DNA of 64,000 nucleotides from Kibdelosporangium philippinense (GTDB lineage Bacteria > Actinomycetota > Actinomycetes > Mycobacteriales > Pseudonocardiaceae), in assembly GCF_021390435.2 (NCBI RefSeq), contig NZ_JAJVCN010000003.1:1245501-1309500 (forward strand). Reading direction: 5' to 3'. The notes beneath the pieces were generated by a model. That model did not search any database, was not told the DNA's origin, and worked only from the letters and a program-made list of their open reading frames with translations. Made by a program: the position numbers and the translations under genes. Shown here one piece after another: positions 17,981 through 27,352 of this stretch (positions are counted from its first letter, which is position 1; every line of letters begins with the position of its first letter).

Positions 17981-19423
17981 ATGTTCGTTGACGAGGACCG
18001 CGGATACCGCGCCGTCGCCTCCCGGGATCCCCGGTTCGACGGCCAGTTCATCCTGGCCGTCCGGACCACCGGGATCTACTGCAGGCCATCCTGCCCGGCG
18101 ACGACCCCCAAGCGCCGAAACGTCGAGTTCTACGCCACGGCCGCAGCGGCGCAAGCGGCCGGTTACCGCGCGTGCCGCCGATGCCTGCCGGACGCAGTGC
18201 CCGGATCACCGGAGTGGAATCTGCGGGCTGACCTGGCCGGACGCGCGATGCGGCTGATCTCGGACGGGATCGTGGAGCGCGAAGGCGTGACCGGCCTGGC
18301 CACGCGCCTCGGCTACTCGGAGCGGCACGTCACCCGGATGTTGACCGCGGAGCTCGGCGCGAGCCCGTTGGCGCTGGCCAGAGCCCATCGGGCGCACTCG
18401 GCGAGGCTCCTGATCGAGACCACGACGCTGTCGTTCGCCGACGTCGCGTTCGCTGCGGGCTTCGCGAGCATCCGGCAGTTCAACGACACGATCCGCGCGG
18501 TGTTCGCCGCGACCCCCACCCAGTTGAGGGTGGGAGCGAAACGGCATCGTCCACTGTCGACAGCGGGGAAAGTCAACCTGCGCCTGGCTTTCCGCCAGCC
18601 GTTCGACGGATCGGGCATCCTGGACTTTCTCAAATCCCGTGCTGTCAGCGGAGTCGAGGATGCCAGCGATGGCTCGTACGCCCGAACTCTCCGTCTCCCG
18701 CATGGCACGGGCACAGCTCGGATGCACCCGGCCCCGGATCACATCGATTGCACGCTTCGCTTGTCGGACATGCGAGATCTCGGCAGCGCGGTCGCGCGGC
18801 TGCGGCGGTTGTTCGACATGGACGCCGATCCGTGCGCGATCGACGAGCTGCTGTCCACCGATCCCGCGCTGGAGTCGTCTGTGCTGAAGACGCCAGGGAT
18901 TCGCGTTCCTGGCAGCGTTGACGGCCCGGAGATCGTCCTGCGTGCCCTGATCGGTCAGCAGATCTCGGTCGCCGCGGCGCGGACGGCGCTTAGCCGCCTC
19001 GCGCTGGCTCTCGGTGAACGCCTCGAAGTGCCCGACGGCGATCTGACAACGTTGTTCCCGACGCCTGGGGCGATCGCCGAGCACGGCGCTGAAGTGCTGA
19101 CTGGCCCACGTAAACGCATCGAAACCATCCTCGCGGTCAGTTCAGCCATCGCCTCTGGCGCGCTCGATGTGCATGTCGGCGCGGACCCTGACGAGCTCAC
19201 GGCGGCCTTGGAGAGTTTCAGCGGGATTGGGCCGTGGACCTCGGGCTACGTGAAGATGCGCGTGCTTGGCTCGCCTGACGTCCTGCTCCCCGGCGATGTG
19301 GCGTTGCGCAAGGGGGCATTGAAACTTGGTATCACCGACCTCGCCACACGGTCGGCGGCGTGGGCGCCTTGGCGGTCGTACGCGGGCATGCACTTGTGGC
19401 GAGCAGACTTGAGGGAATCATGA
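17981..19423 (+). CDS. Ada-AlkA fusion: adaptive-response regulator and 3-methyladenine glycosylase
   Basis: A 480-residue protein. Residues 1-75 are the Ada zinc domain: methyl-acceptor region GIYCRPSC and zinc pair CRRC. Residues about 80-185 form an AraC-type HTH. Residues about 195-475 are an AlkA glycosylase with LIGQQISVAAART and the helix-hairpin-helix SGIGPWTSGY followed by Asp in LLPGDVAL. The domain order is the actinobacterial AdaA-AlkA fusion. It senses alkyl-phosphotriesters, activates transcription and excises alkylated bases. It overlaps ogt by 4 nt, forming an alkylation-repair operon. Confidence 0.95.
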   Translation: MFVDEDRGYRAVASRDPRFDGQFILAVRTTGIYCRPSCPATTPKRRNVEFYATAAAAQAAGYRACRRCLPDAVPGSPEWNLRADLAGRAMRLISDGIVEREGVTGLATRLGYSERHVTRMLTAELGASPLALARAHRAHSARLLIETTTLSFADVAFAAGFASIRQFNDTIRAVFAATPTQLRVGAKRHRPLSTAGKVNLRLAFRQPFDGSGILDFLKSRAVSGVEDASDGSYARTLRLPHGTGTARMHPAPDHIDCTLRLSDMRDLGSAVARLRRLFDMDADPCAIDELLSTDPALESSVLKTPGIRVPGSVDGPEIVLRALIGQQISVAAARTALSRLALALGERLEVPDGDLTTLFPTPGAIAEHGAEVLTGPRKRIETILAVSSAIASGALDVHVGADPDELTAALESFSGIGPWTSGYVKMRVLGSPDVLLPGDVALRKGALKLGITDLATRSAAWAPWRSYAGMHLWRADLRES

Positions 19424-19914
19424 CTTCATACTCCACAGTAGACACACCGATCGGCCCGTTCACGGCGGTCGTCAGGGATGACGAGGTGATCGCCTCCGGC
19501 TGGACGGGCGCGGTCGACGACCTTGTCGGCCTGATCCATCCGACACTGCGGCCCGCCGAGGTCCAGTCGCGCCCGGACCTCGGCGCGGTGACCAAGGCGG
19601 TGCTCAGGTATCACGACGGTGAGCTGGACGCGATTGAGGAAGTTGCGGTCAGCCAGCGGTCCGGCGAGTTCATCCAGCACGCTTGGCAGGTGCTTCGGAC
19701 CGTGCCTGCCGGGGAGCCGGTGACGTACGCGCAGTTCGCCTCGTTGGCTGGGCGTCCTTCGGCTGTGCGGGCTGCAGCAAGCGCTTGTGCACGGAACCCG
19801 GTCGCGCTTTTCGTGCCGTGTCACCGGGTTCTACGTACGGACGGGTCGATCGGCGGCTTCCGCTGGGGCCTGCCAGCCAAGCACTGGCTGCTCGACCACG
19901 AAAAACCCTCGTGA
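19420..19914 (+). CDS. ogt: methylated-DNA--protein-cysteine methyltransferase
   Basis: ATG 19420 overlaps the ada-alkA stop (ATGA). The 164-residue protein has an N-terminal small domain and the C-terminal MGMT domain with the active-site PCHRV motif, preceded by TYAQFASLAGRPSAVRA (HTH that inserts into DNA). It removes methyl groups from O6-alkylguanine in a suicide reaction. The last codons and the TGA stop lie inside a 50-nt palindromic repeat shared with two other loci. Confidence 0.95.
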   Translation: MTSYSTVDTPIGPFTAVVRDDEVIASGWTGAVDDLVGLIHPTLRPAEVQSRPDLGAVTKAVLRYHDGELDAIEEVAVSQRSGEFIQHAWQVLRTVPAGEPVTYAQFASLAGRPSAVRAAASACARNPVALFVPCHRVLRTDGSIGGFRWGLPAKHWLLDHEKPS

Positions 19915-19955
19915 GTGGTTAGCCGTGTTCTAACCCTGCTAACCACTCACGAGGG
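19906..19955. repeat. palindromic intergenic repeat, copy 1 (bidirectional terminator)
   Basis: Arms at 19906-19922 (CCCTCGTGAGTGGTTAG) and 19939-19955 are perfect 17-nt reverse complements around a 16-nt loop. The element sits between convergent ogt and sbcC and includes the ogt stop codon. Near-identical copies occur at 35587-35636 and 25172-25217. It probably folds as a transcription terminator for both genes. Confidence 0.85.
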
Positions 19956-19971
19956 GTGACCTGGGGAAACG

Positions 19972-22929
19972 TTAGGCGATCACTTCGAGGCTCGAACCGG
20001 CGCGAGCCTTGCGAACCCGCAGCCGCACGGGAATCCGTTGCCGCAGTTCTTCAACGTGCGAAACCAACCCGACAACCCGGCCGCCAGCCCGCAGTTCGTC
20101 CAAAGTGTCCATAACCTCGTCGAGCGTGTCGGCGTCCAGCGTGCCGAATCCCTCGTCGACGAACAAAGTGTCGAGCAGCGCGCCGCCAGTCTCGGCGGCC
20201 ACGACGTCCGCAAGACCCAGTGCCAATGCAAGGGAAGCCAAGAACGATTCACCGCCGGACAAGGTCTTCGCTGGCCTGATCTTGCCGGAATAGTCGTCCA
20301 GCACGTCCAAGCCGAGGCCGCCGCGGGTGCCATGCGAGCCACGAGCGTCGGAGTGCACGAACGAATACCGTCCTTGGCTCATCCGGCTCAACCGAGCGGT
20401 CGCCGCGACGGCAACCTCTTCCAACCGAGCAGCCAAGACGTAAGAACGCAACGACATCCGGCGCGAGTTCTGGCCGCGGCCGTTGACCACGTCGGTCAAA
20501 GCCGCCAGCTCGGCGAATTCCTCCTCGACCGGGGACAGCGCGGCCCATTCCGCGCGCAACCGCGCTGCCAGGGCTTTCACGTCCGCCGATCGGCGTTCGG
20601 CTTCACGCAACACCGCGACTTCGCCGTCGGCGACCTCACGTGCCTTGGCCAACACGGCCGCCATGCTCGTCAAGTCGATCTCGGCCTTCGGGTCCACTCC
20701 GGCCAGATCTGGTTCTGCCAGAACGGCTTTCGCTGCCGCCGAGCGGTTTTCCAGTTCGCTGATCATCCGGTCGAGGTCGGCAAGGCGCAGTTCGTCCCGT
20801 GCAGCCGCCAACGCGGCCCCCACCTCGGTGAATCCCGCCGAGATCGCGGCTTCGTGCACCTCAGTCTGCTGAGAAGTCAACCGCTGCGACAGTTGTTCAC
20901 GCTGCCCACGCGCGCGAAGCAACTCGGTCACAGCCGCCGCGGACAGCAGCACATGCTCCCGCCGCACACGCACATCCGCGTACTCGCCGCGCGCGGGATC
21001 GAGGCGCTTTTGGCGCATCTCAACGGTTTTTCCGAGCTGCTCACGTTCCGTGCGGAGGCTGGCCAGCTCCTGCTTGGCCGCCGACAACTCCGCTGAGATC
21101 GTCGCGGATCGCCGTTCCAGCTCCTCGACCTGCTTACGCTGCTCTTCCCGGCGTGCGGCCAACGCGGCCGTCGAGGCGAGCAGTTTGTCCACGTCGGACA
21201 GATCTGCGGGGTCGTCGCCCGTGGCGAGTCGCTCCTGCAACCCTGCCAGGTCAGCGATTGCCGCGTGATGCGCGCGTTCGGCCTCACCACGTTCGTTCTG
21301 CGCGTCCTGCTCGACCGCGACCGCCGCCGCTTCTTCGGCCTCGCTCACGGCGCCCGGGACCAGCTGAGCAAGCGCTGGGTGCTCGGTCGAACCGCAGACC
21401 GGGCACGCTTCGTCGGACGCCAGGCGGCTCGCCAACTCGGCTGCCATGCCGTCCAAGCGGCGCGCACGGATCGTCAACGAGTGGTCACGCGCCTGCTGAT
21501 GGGCATCGATTGCCTTACGCAGCACGGCTTCCGCGTTCTTGACCTTCTCCTCAGCCTCACCGAGCCGCTCACGCAACCGGAGCCGTTCGGTCAACTCGGC
21601 CTTTCTTGCCCGCAAGCCGTCAAGCCGGGCCGCTGCCTCGCTGGCCAGCAGCAATTCCTCGGACGCGGCCTTCAGTTTCTCCGGCAACGCCACCAGATCG
21701 GCTTCAAGGCCGTTGACTTTGTCCTCCGCGGCCCAGTCGGCTTCGATCAGCTTGTTCAGCCGCTGCTTGGCTTTCTTCTGCTGCTTGGAATCCTCCAGCA
21801 GCTGCGCCAACCCGCCCGCTTCTTCGGTCAGCCGCGCGGATTCCGCACGCAGGAACGATTCGTCCGCGTCGACCCGGTGAAAGCCCGCTTTCCGGGCAGC
21901 GACAATCGCTTCTTCTTCGGCACGGATCGCGTGGTCGAGTTCGATCTGCAATTGTCCGGCGCCACGGTTGGCGACCACGACCGGAACCGCGCGCCTCGCC
22001 TTGGCGCGCTCCGCGATCCATTCCTGTTGCTGTGGCGCCATTCTTTCGCATTCGGCCAGCTCGGCCCTGGCGTTGCGCAGCCTTCGGACCCGGTCAGCCA
22101 GCTCACGGGCTTTGGTCAGGTCCTGCTCGGCCGCGGCCGCGGTGACACCGGCCTGCTTGGCTTTTTCGCGCGCTTCCGTTTCGGCTTCGGCGAGCCGGGA
22201 CGCCATCAAATCGAGCCATTCACCGTCGGCCGAATGGTCCTCCGGCGGTTCCTCGCCTGCCGCCTGCGCGACCCTGGCAACGAGCCGCATCGCGCCCGCG
22301 CGGCGCGTCTCCAGGTCGCGGAAACGTTCCGTCCGGCGGTCCCTGAACCATTTCTCGACATCCGCGAAACGGTAGGTGCTGAACAATTTCTCCAGCAGCT
22401 GCTCGCGTTCCTGCGTGTCCGCACGCAGGAATCGGGCGAATTCGCCCTGTGGCAACAAAACAACCTGGAAGAACTGCTCCGCGCTCATTCCAAGCAAGCG
22501 CTCGACCGTACGGCTGACCTCGTCGATCCTGATCAGACCGTCCCGGTCATACCCGCCCGGTGGGTCGCCCACCCAGGTCAGCGAGGCCCTGGCCTGCTGT
22601 TTCGTGGTGCCCTCGCCGCGCCTTTTCGGCCGCTCGTACTCCGGGCCGCGGACCAGCCTCAGCCGGTGGCCCTGCACGGTGAGCTCCAGCTTGACCTCGG
22701 TCAACGTGTCGTTGTCGGCGTAGTCACAACGCAGCCGACGAGCATCGTTGCGCACGCCAGGAACCTTGCCGAACAACGCGAACGCGATCGCGTCGAGCAA
22801 TGTGGTCTTGCCCGCGCCCGTCTCACCGTGCAGCAAGAACAATCCGTCCGCGCCGAGCAGATCGAAGTCGACCGACTCGGTGCCCGGATACGGGCCGAAG
22901 GCGGTCACCTCCAAGCTGTGCAGCCTCAT
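19972..22929 (-). CDS. sbcC: SbcC nuclease subunit (SMC/Rad50-type ATPase)
   Basis: A 985-residue protein from ATG 22929. The N-terminal Walker A is GETGAGKTTLL. Long Ala/Glu/Arg-rich coiled coils (about 200-480 and 540-800) flank a zinc hook with CPVCGSTEHP near residue 505. The C-terminus has the ABC signature LSGGESFLASL and Walker B FVDEGFGTLD. With SbcD it forms the Rad50/Mre11-like nuclease that opens hairpins and blocked DNA ends. It overlaps sbcD by 4 nt and ends at the palindromic repeat. Confidence 0.95.
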   Translation of the reverse strand: MRLHSLEVTAFGPYPGTESVDFDLLGADGLFLLHGETGAGKTTLLDAIAFALFGKVPGVRNDARRLRCDYADNDTLTEVKLELTVQGHRLRLVRGPEYERPKRRGEGTTKQQARASLTWVGDPPGGYDRDGLIRIDEVSRTVERLLGMSAEQFFQVVLLPQGEFARFLRADTQEREQLLEKLFSTYRFADVEKWFRDRRTERFRDLETRRAGAMRLVARVAQAAGEEPPEDHSADGEWLDLMASRLAEAETEAREKAKQAGVTAAAAEQDLTKARELADRVRRLRNARAELAECERMAPQQQEWIAERAKARRAVPVVVANRGAGQLQIELDHAIRAEEEAIVAARKAGFHRVDADESFLRAESARLTEEAGGLAQLLEDSKQQKKAKQRLNKLIEADWAAEDKVNGLEADLVALPEKLKAASEELLLASEAAARLDGLRARKAELTERLRLRERLGEAEEKVKNAEAVLRKAIDAHQQARDHSLTIRARRLDGMAAELASRLASDEACPVCGSTEHPALAQLVPGAVSEAEEAAAVAVEQDAQNERGEAERAHHAAIADLAGLQERLATGDDPADLSDVDKLLASTAALAARREEQRKQVEELERRSATISAELSAAKQELASLRTEREQLGKTVEMRQKRLDPARGEYADVRVRREHVLLSAAAVTELLRARGQREQLSQRLTSQQTEVHEAAISAGFTEVGAALAAARDELRLADLDRMISELENRSAAAKAVLAEPDLAGVDPKAEIDLTSMAAVLAKAREVADGEVAVLREAERRSADVKALAARLRAEWAALSPVEEEFAELAALTDVVNGRGQNSRRMSLRSYVLAARLEEVAVAATARLSRMSQGRYSFVHSDARGSHGTRGGLGLDVLDDYSGKIRPAKTLSGGESFLASLALALGLADVVAAETGGALLDTLFVDEGFGTLDADTLDEVMDTLDELRAGGRVVGLVSHVEELRQRIPVRLRVRKARAGSSLEVIA

Positions 22930-24077
22930 CGCTCTTTCTCGCTCTCCGCCGCGGTGACGACCTCCAGCGCTTCCCTCAACCAGGCACTTTCTCGTTCAGT
23001 TGGTTCGCCGCCGCGCGCGTGCCCGACGAAGCAGCACGCGACTTCAAGATCGTCACGGCCGCGCACGGCTTCGCTGTAGCGCAACGATTCCCCGTTGCGG
23101 CCGCCCGCGGGCTGCCATTCCATGTGCACGGCGTACGGAAAGCGATCTTGCAAGCGCCGCAACGCGTCCACCGGCCTGACCTGGTCGGTGACTGTGATCG
23201 ACAGGTAGTGCTCGCGGAACCGCTCGTGCGCCGGATCGGTCAGCAGATCGGCCAGCAGGCCGTCGAGCTTGGCCAACGGCCTTGGCACCGGCAGCATCCG
23301 GCGCTCGATCCCGGCGAGCCCGGCCTTGTCGATGTCCACCAGCCAGACCGATTTGTGCTGGCGCGCCTCGGAGAACGAGTACGCCACCGGGCTGCCGGAG
23401 TACCTCAGGTTGTTCGCGAGTTCTTGCGCGCCATGCAAATGCCCCAGCGCGACGTAGTCAACGCCGTCGAAGGTCGACCCGGGCACCTGTTCAACGCCGC
23501 CGACCGCGATCGGCCGCTCGGAATCACAAGCCTCACCGCCGGTTACGAACGCGTGCGCCAAGACAACCGATCTTGCTTGCCTGGTCGCAAGATCAGCCCG
23601 GACGCGGTTCATCGCCTCGGTCAGCACGCCGGTGTGGCCACGTTCGCTGATGCCCAGCGAATGCCTGGCGACTTCCGGCTCCAGATAAGGAATCCCGTAG
23701 ACCGCGACATCGCCGTGGTCGTCGCGCAACAGCACCGGGCGGGCGATGTCGTTGATCCTCGTCCGCATGTGCAGACCGCCCGCTTCGGCGAATTTCCCGA
23801 TCGCGCCGAGCCTCGGCGCCGAGTCGTGGTTGCCTGGTGTGATGACCAGCTGGGCGCCTGCCTCACGGATCCGGACCAGTACGCGCTCATACACCTGCAC
23901 CGCTTCGGCCGATGGGACCGCGCGGTCGTATATGTCGCCGGCGACCACCACGGCGTCAATGCGCTCATCGGCGACGATGTCCGCGAGACCGCCGAGCACT
24001 GACTCCTGTTCGGCCAGCAGATCCGCTCCGTGGAAGGTTCGCCCCACGTGCCAGTCGGACGTGTGCAGCAACCTCAT
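22926..24077 (-). CDS. sbcD: SbcD exonuclease subunit (Mre11-type)
   Basis: A 383-residue phosphoesterase with the calcineurin-like motifs in order: TSDWHVGRTF, GDIYDRA, TPGNHDS and, later, AHAFVTGG and LGHLHGAQ. It is the nuclease partner of SbcC, whose gene overlaps its 3' end. The ATG at 24077 is only 6 nt from a -10-like TAACTT, so the mRNA is probably leaderless and driven by the damage-type promoter at 24084-24106. Confidence 0.95.
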   Translation of the reverse strand: MRLLHTSDWHVGRTFHGADLLAEQESVLGGLADIVADERIDAVVVAGDIYDRAVPSAEAVQVYERVLVRIREAGAQLVITPGNHDSAPRLGAIGKFAEAGGLHMRTRINDIARPVLLRDDHGDVAVYGIPYLEPEVARHSLGISERGHTGVLTEAMNRVRADLATRQARSVVLAHAFVTGGEACDSERPIAVGGVEQVPGSTFDGVDYVALGHLHGAQELANNLRYSGSPVAYSFSEARQHKSVWLVDIDKAGLAGIERRMLPVPRPLAKLDGLLADLLTDPAHERFREHYLSITVTDQVRPVDALRRLQDRFPYAVHMEWQPAGGRNGESLRYSEAVRGRDDLEVACCFVGHARGGEPTERESAWLREALEVVTAAESEKER

Positions 24078-24083
24078 GACACC

Positions 24084-24106
24084 AAGTTAGAGCTCGCCAC
24101 CGACAT
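24084..24106 (-). promoter_or_regulatory. SOS-independent DNA-damage promoter (RecA-NDp type) of sbcD
   Basis: On the reverse strand ATGTCGGTG, 8 nt, TAACTT. This fits the mycobacterial RecA-NDp consensus TTGTCRGTG-N8-TAnnnT at all but one specified position, with exact spacing. That promoter class is activated by the PafBC complex after DNA damage. The -10 end is 6 nt from the sbcD start. Confidence 0.7.
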
Positions 24107-24178
24107 TCCCCGGCACCACCCCCGGCGTGTTGCCACGACAGAGTGAAACCTCCAGCTAGAACAGAACAAACACCAAAA

Positions 24179-24201
24179 CTGTCGTACCCCTCCGACATGA
24201 T
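24179..24201 (+). promoter_or_regulatory. RecA-NDp-type promoter of rmuC
   Basis: CTGTCGTAC, 8 nt, CATGAT, ending 30 nt before the rmuC start. Its first 13 bases (ACTGTCGTACCCC, from 24178) are identical to the copy upstream of the DNA ligase at 50 kb. The match to the consensus is partial in the first half and at the -10 T, but spacing is exact. Confidence 0.55.
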
Positions 24202-24231
24202 GGCGCAACCAACTCAGCGAAGGGATCTCCA

Positions 24232-25167
24232 GTGGCTTGGGCAGTGGTTGTTCTGTCCCTGCTGCTCATCGGTGCGGTGCTGGCCCTATGGAAGCTCTAC
24301 ATCGACGGAATGCGGCGCACAGAGGCAGCGATGCAGCAGCTCGCGGCCGAACGCTCGCGTTACGACGAGCAGCACACGGCGCTACGGCGCTACGAGGTGG
24401 CGTTCGCGTCCATCTCCGGCCGTGGCGAACTCGGCGAGCAGGTGCTCGTCGAGACGGCCAAGATGCTCGGATTACGCGAGGGCATCCACTTCACCTTGCA
24501 GACAGATCTGGCCGGCGGCGGCGCGTCCCGGCCCGACCTGGTCCTGCTCGTCGGTGACGGCAGACGCGTTCCCGTTGACGCCAAGGCATCCATGGCGATC
24601 TGGGCCGAAGCTGTAGAGACGTCCGACCCGGAAGAACGCCTCGACGCGTTGCGGATGCACGTCCGCAACATCCGCTCCCGCGCCTCGGACCTGGCCGCCA
24701 AGGGCTACCAGCGATGGGCCGACGCGATCTACGGCACGATCATGTTCGTCCCATCGGACGCGGCGGTTGTCGCGGCGCTGGACACGGACCCGAACCTGCT
24801 GCACTGGCTGCTGGACAGACGGGTTTTCCTCTGCGGCCCAACCGGTTTCGCCGTCGTCGCGTCGGGTGCGCTGTTCGCCGCCACCGAACGTGCGCTCGCC
24901 GCCGATGTCGAGGCCGTCCGTGCCACGGCCGCCAACGCCCACCGGATGGCCGGAGCAGCGATCGACGCGGTCAACCTGTCGAGTACGCACCTGCAACGAT
25001 TCCTGTCTGCCCGTCGCCGGGAACTTGACGCGCTTGAGGGCTTCCGTGCGTCCGTCAGCCCGCTGACGGAGGCCGCGGCTAGCCCGACTCCCATCGCGCC
25101 GGTCCGGCGTGCGGACGAGATCACAACCGGTGTTTCCGAACGTGAGGAGGAGCCAGCCGTGGACTGA
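24232..25167 (+). CDS. rmuC: DNA recombination protein RmuC family
   Basis: A 311-residue protein from GTG 24232, preceded by AAGGGAT. An N-terminal membrane helix (about 1-23) is followed by a short coiled coil and the RmuC domain (about 60-270): GELGEQVLVETAKMLGLREG, RPDLVLL and VPVDAKASMAIW, the PD-(D/E)xK-like core. RmuC limits genome rearrangement at inverted repeats and is placed among nucleases. The divergent damage-type promoters shared with sbcD support a joint repair role. Confidence 0.9.
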   Translation: MAWAVVVLSLLLIGAVLALWKLYIDGMRRTEAAMQQLAAERSRYDEQHTALRRYEVAFASISGRGELGEQVLVETAKMLGLREGIHFTLQTDLAGGGASRPDLVLLVGDGRRVPVDAKASMAIWAEAVETSDPEERLDALRMHVRNIRSRASDLAAKGYQRWADAIYGTIMFVPSDAAVVAALDTDPNLLHWLLDRRVFLCGPTGFAVVASGALFAATERALAADVEAVRATAANAHRMAGAAIDAVNLSSTHLQRFLSARRRELDALEGFRASVSPLTEAAASPTPIAPVRRADEITTGVSEREEEPAVD

Positions 25168-25171
25168 CATG

Positions 25172-25217
25172 CTCGTGAGTGGTTAGACGGGTTAGAACGC
25201 GCATAACCACTCACGAG
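25172..25217. repeat. palindromic intergenic repeat, copy 2 (diverged)
   Basis: Arms CTCGTGAGTGGTTA (25172-25185) and TAACCACTCACGAG (25204-25217) are perfect complements; the 18-nt loop differs from the other two copies. It begins 4 nt after the rmuC stop. Here the next gene is co-oriented, so it may act as a one-way terminator for rmuC. Confidence 0.8.
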
Positions 25218-25469
25218 GTCAAGCAGCGGCGGGTAGCGGGGCCCATCGGCCGGGGGCCTGCCGATGCCAGCGCCAGCCATATGCGTCACGGAAATCGTCC
25301 GTCCACAGGCCCCAACCGCCCTCGAATCCGACAAAGAGGTGATCACCAGTCCAAACGGACACAACTGAATCCAATGGAGTGGCCGGAATCACACCGAACG
25401 GGGTAAACCCGACGGCTATTGGCGGCTGGTACGACAGGCCTCACCTGCGAGCGTCTACCGTGTGGAAGC

Positions 25470-26267
25470 GTGACCGCCACGCGCGATCGCGACAGCGATC
25501 TTGACATGGACGCGGCAGAGACCGCGTGGGACGAACGTCCCGTCTTCGGCACCCGTCGTGGGCTGCCTTGGTGGGGTGCCGTCGTACTGGCGCTCCTGCT
25601 GTCCGCCGCTGGTGCGGTGGTCGACAAGAGCAGACTGGTCGACGACCAGCGGCTGACCGGGTTCGGCCTGTACCACGCGCTGTTCCTGGCCGGCTGTGTG
25701 CTGGCGGTGCTTGGCGTGCGGCGGCGCAATCTGTTCGGTCCGATGGTGCAGCCTCCGCTGATTTTCGCCGCGACCTTCATTCCTGTGCAGTTCATGCGGG
25801 AGTCGACGGAGACCGGGACTCGGAAGCTGCTCTTCGAGCTTGCCTTGCCGCTGGCCAGTTCGTTCCCGTGGATGGCTGGGGCCACGGTGGCGACGATCGC
25901 GCTTGGCGTGATCCGCCTGCTCGTTCAGCGCAACCCGGAAGGGCGTGTGGCGAGCTTAGACGCGGATGAGGACGAGCGGCCCAAGCGCCGTCCGCGCAGC
26001 GACGACCTCGATGAGGAGCCGCGCCGTCGTCCGTCCAGCCGCGAACGCGAGCGTGAGCGGGAAGAGCGTCCAAGGCCGCCGAAGGGGGAACGTCCGAGGC
26101 GCGAGCAGGCCCCACCTGCCCGTCGACCCGCCAGGGACCGCGAACGGGACCAAGAGCGCAGGGACCGAAGCGAAGCCCCGCCGCGCCGTAATCCACCGCG
26201 CCCGCGCGACCAAGGCGGCGGCCGTCCGCAATCGCAGCAACGGCGTCGTCCACGCGAGGACTACTGA
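25470..26267 (+). CDS. DUF6542-type membrane protein with charged tail
   Basis: GTG 25470 gives the start VTATRDRDSD; in-frame upstream codons look non-coding. The 265-residue product has four hydrophobic segments (within about 35-160) and then an extremely Arg/Pro/Glu/Asp-rich disordered tail (about 165-265). The domain matches actinobacterial DUF6542 proteins, which often adjoin ispH as here. Function unknown; the tail could bind nucleic acid or polyanions (inference). The gene ends at a strong bidirectional terminator. Confidence 0.7.
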   Translation: MTATRDRDSDLDMDAAETAWDERPVFGTRRGLPWWGAVVLALLLSAAGAVVDKSRLVDDQRLTGFGLYHALFLAGCVLAVLGVRRRNLFGPMVQPPLIFAATFIPVQFMRESTETGTRKLLFELALPLASSFPWMAGATVATIALGVIRLLVQRNPEGRVASLDADEDERPKRRPRSDDLDEEPRRRPSSREREREREERPRPPKGERPRREQAPPARRPARDRERDQERRDRSEAPPRRNPPRPRDQGGGRPQSQQRRRPREDY

Positions 26268-26273
26268 CACACA

Positions 26274-26301
26274 AAAGGGCCACCCCGTGGGGTGGCCCTT
26301 T
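26274..26301. terminator. bidirectional intrinsic terminator
   Basis: AAAGGGCCACCCC, GT, GGGGTGGCCCTTT is a perfect 13-bp stem with A and T ends, placed between the convergent DUF6542 and ispH genes, so it can serve both. Confidence 0.9.
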
Positions 26302-26316
26302 GCACAGATCAACAGA

Positions 26317-27273
26317 TCAGCCGGTCTTGAGGTCCTTGCGCAGCTCACGCGGCAACGCGAACGCGATCTTCTCGTTCGCCGTGGTGACCTCTTCCACGTC
26401 CAGGTAGTCCCGCTCAGCCAGGAACGCCAGCACGTCCATCACCAGGTTGTCCGGCACGGACGCACCCGAGGTCACGCCGACCGTGGACACGCCTTCCAGC
26501 CACGCCGGGTCGATCTGGTGGGCGAAGTCGACCAGATAGGACGCCTTCGCACCGGCCTGCAGTGCCACCTCGACCAGCCGCTTGGAGTTCGACGAGTTCT
26601 GCGAGCCGACCACGATCACCAGCTCACACTGGGGCGCCATCGTCTTCACCGCGTACTGCCGGTTGGACGTGGCGTAGCAAATGTCGTCGCTCGGCGGGTC
26701 GGACAGCATCGGGAACCGCGACTTCAGCTGGTCGACGCGCTCCATGGTCTCGTCGACCGAAAGCGTCGTCTGGGACAGCCAGATCACCTTCGACGGGTCA
26801 CGGACCTCGACACGAGCCGCGTCCTCCGCGGTGTCGACGAGCTGCACGTGGTCGGGCGCCTCGCCCGCGGTGCCTTCGACCTCCTCGTGGCCTTCGTGGC
26901 CGATCAGCAGGATGTCGTAGTCCTCCTTGGCGAACCGCCGTGCCTCCATGTGCACCTTGGTCACCAGCGGGCAGGTCGCGTCGATCGTGCGCAGATTGCG
27001 ATCTTCGGCTTCCTTGTGCACCTGCGGGGACACACCGTGCGCCGAGAACACCACAAGGGCGCCTTCCGGCACCTCGTCGGTCTGGTCGACGAAGATCGCG
27101 CCGCGTTCCCTGAGGGTCTCCACGACGTGCTTGTTGTGCACGATCTCCTTGCGGACGTAGACCGGCGGTCCGTACGTTTCGAGCGCCTTCTCCACGGTCA
27201 CCACCGCGCGGTCCACGCCCGCGCAGTAACCACGCGGCTTGGCCAGCAGTACCCGTTTGGTCGTATCGCTCAT
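26317..27273 (-). CDS. ispH: 4-hydroxy-3-methylbut-2-enyl diphosphate reductase
   Basis: ATG 27273 gives MSDTTKRVLLAKPRGYCAGV, the usual IspH start; the frame extends upstream without conserved features. The 318-residue protein has the three Fe-S cysteines in GYCAGVDRA, DATCPLVTKVH and DDICYATSNRQ, and the GSQNSSNSKRL motif. It makes IPP and DMAPP in the last step of the MEP pathway. It is divergent from the lipid-droplet and xseA genes, a conserved actinobacterial neighbourhood. Confidence 0.95.
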   Translation of the reverse strand: MSDTTKRVLLAKPRGYCAGVDRAVVTVEKALETYGPPVYVRKEIVHNKHVVETLRERGAIFVDQTDEVPEGALVVFSAHGVSPQVHKEAEDRNLRTIDATCPLVTKVHMEARRFAKEDYDILLIGHEGHEEVEGTAGEAPDHVQLVDTAEDAARVEVRDPSKVIWLSQTTLSVDETMERVDQLKSRFPMLSDPPSDDICYATSNRQYAVKTMAPQCELVIVVGSQNSSNSKRLVEVALQAGAKASYLVDFAHQIDPAWLEGVSTVGVTSGASVPDNLVMDVLAFLAERDYLDVEEVTTANEKIAFALPRELRKDLKTG

Positions 27274-27352
27274 GCCACCCAGGGTACGGCGACACCCAGA
27301 GTGACCCGGGTCCCAGTTGGGTGAAACAGGCGATCTGCGGCAGGCTATGCAC

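Noticed and set aside
20038..24002. Several long forward reading frames opposite sbcC and sbcD
   Set aside because: Arg/Pro/Gln-rich antisense shadows typical of high-GC genes; the reverse strand has complete motif sets.
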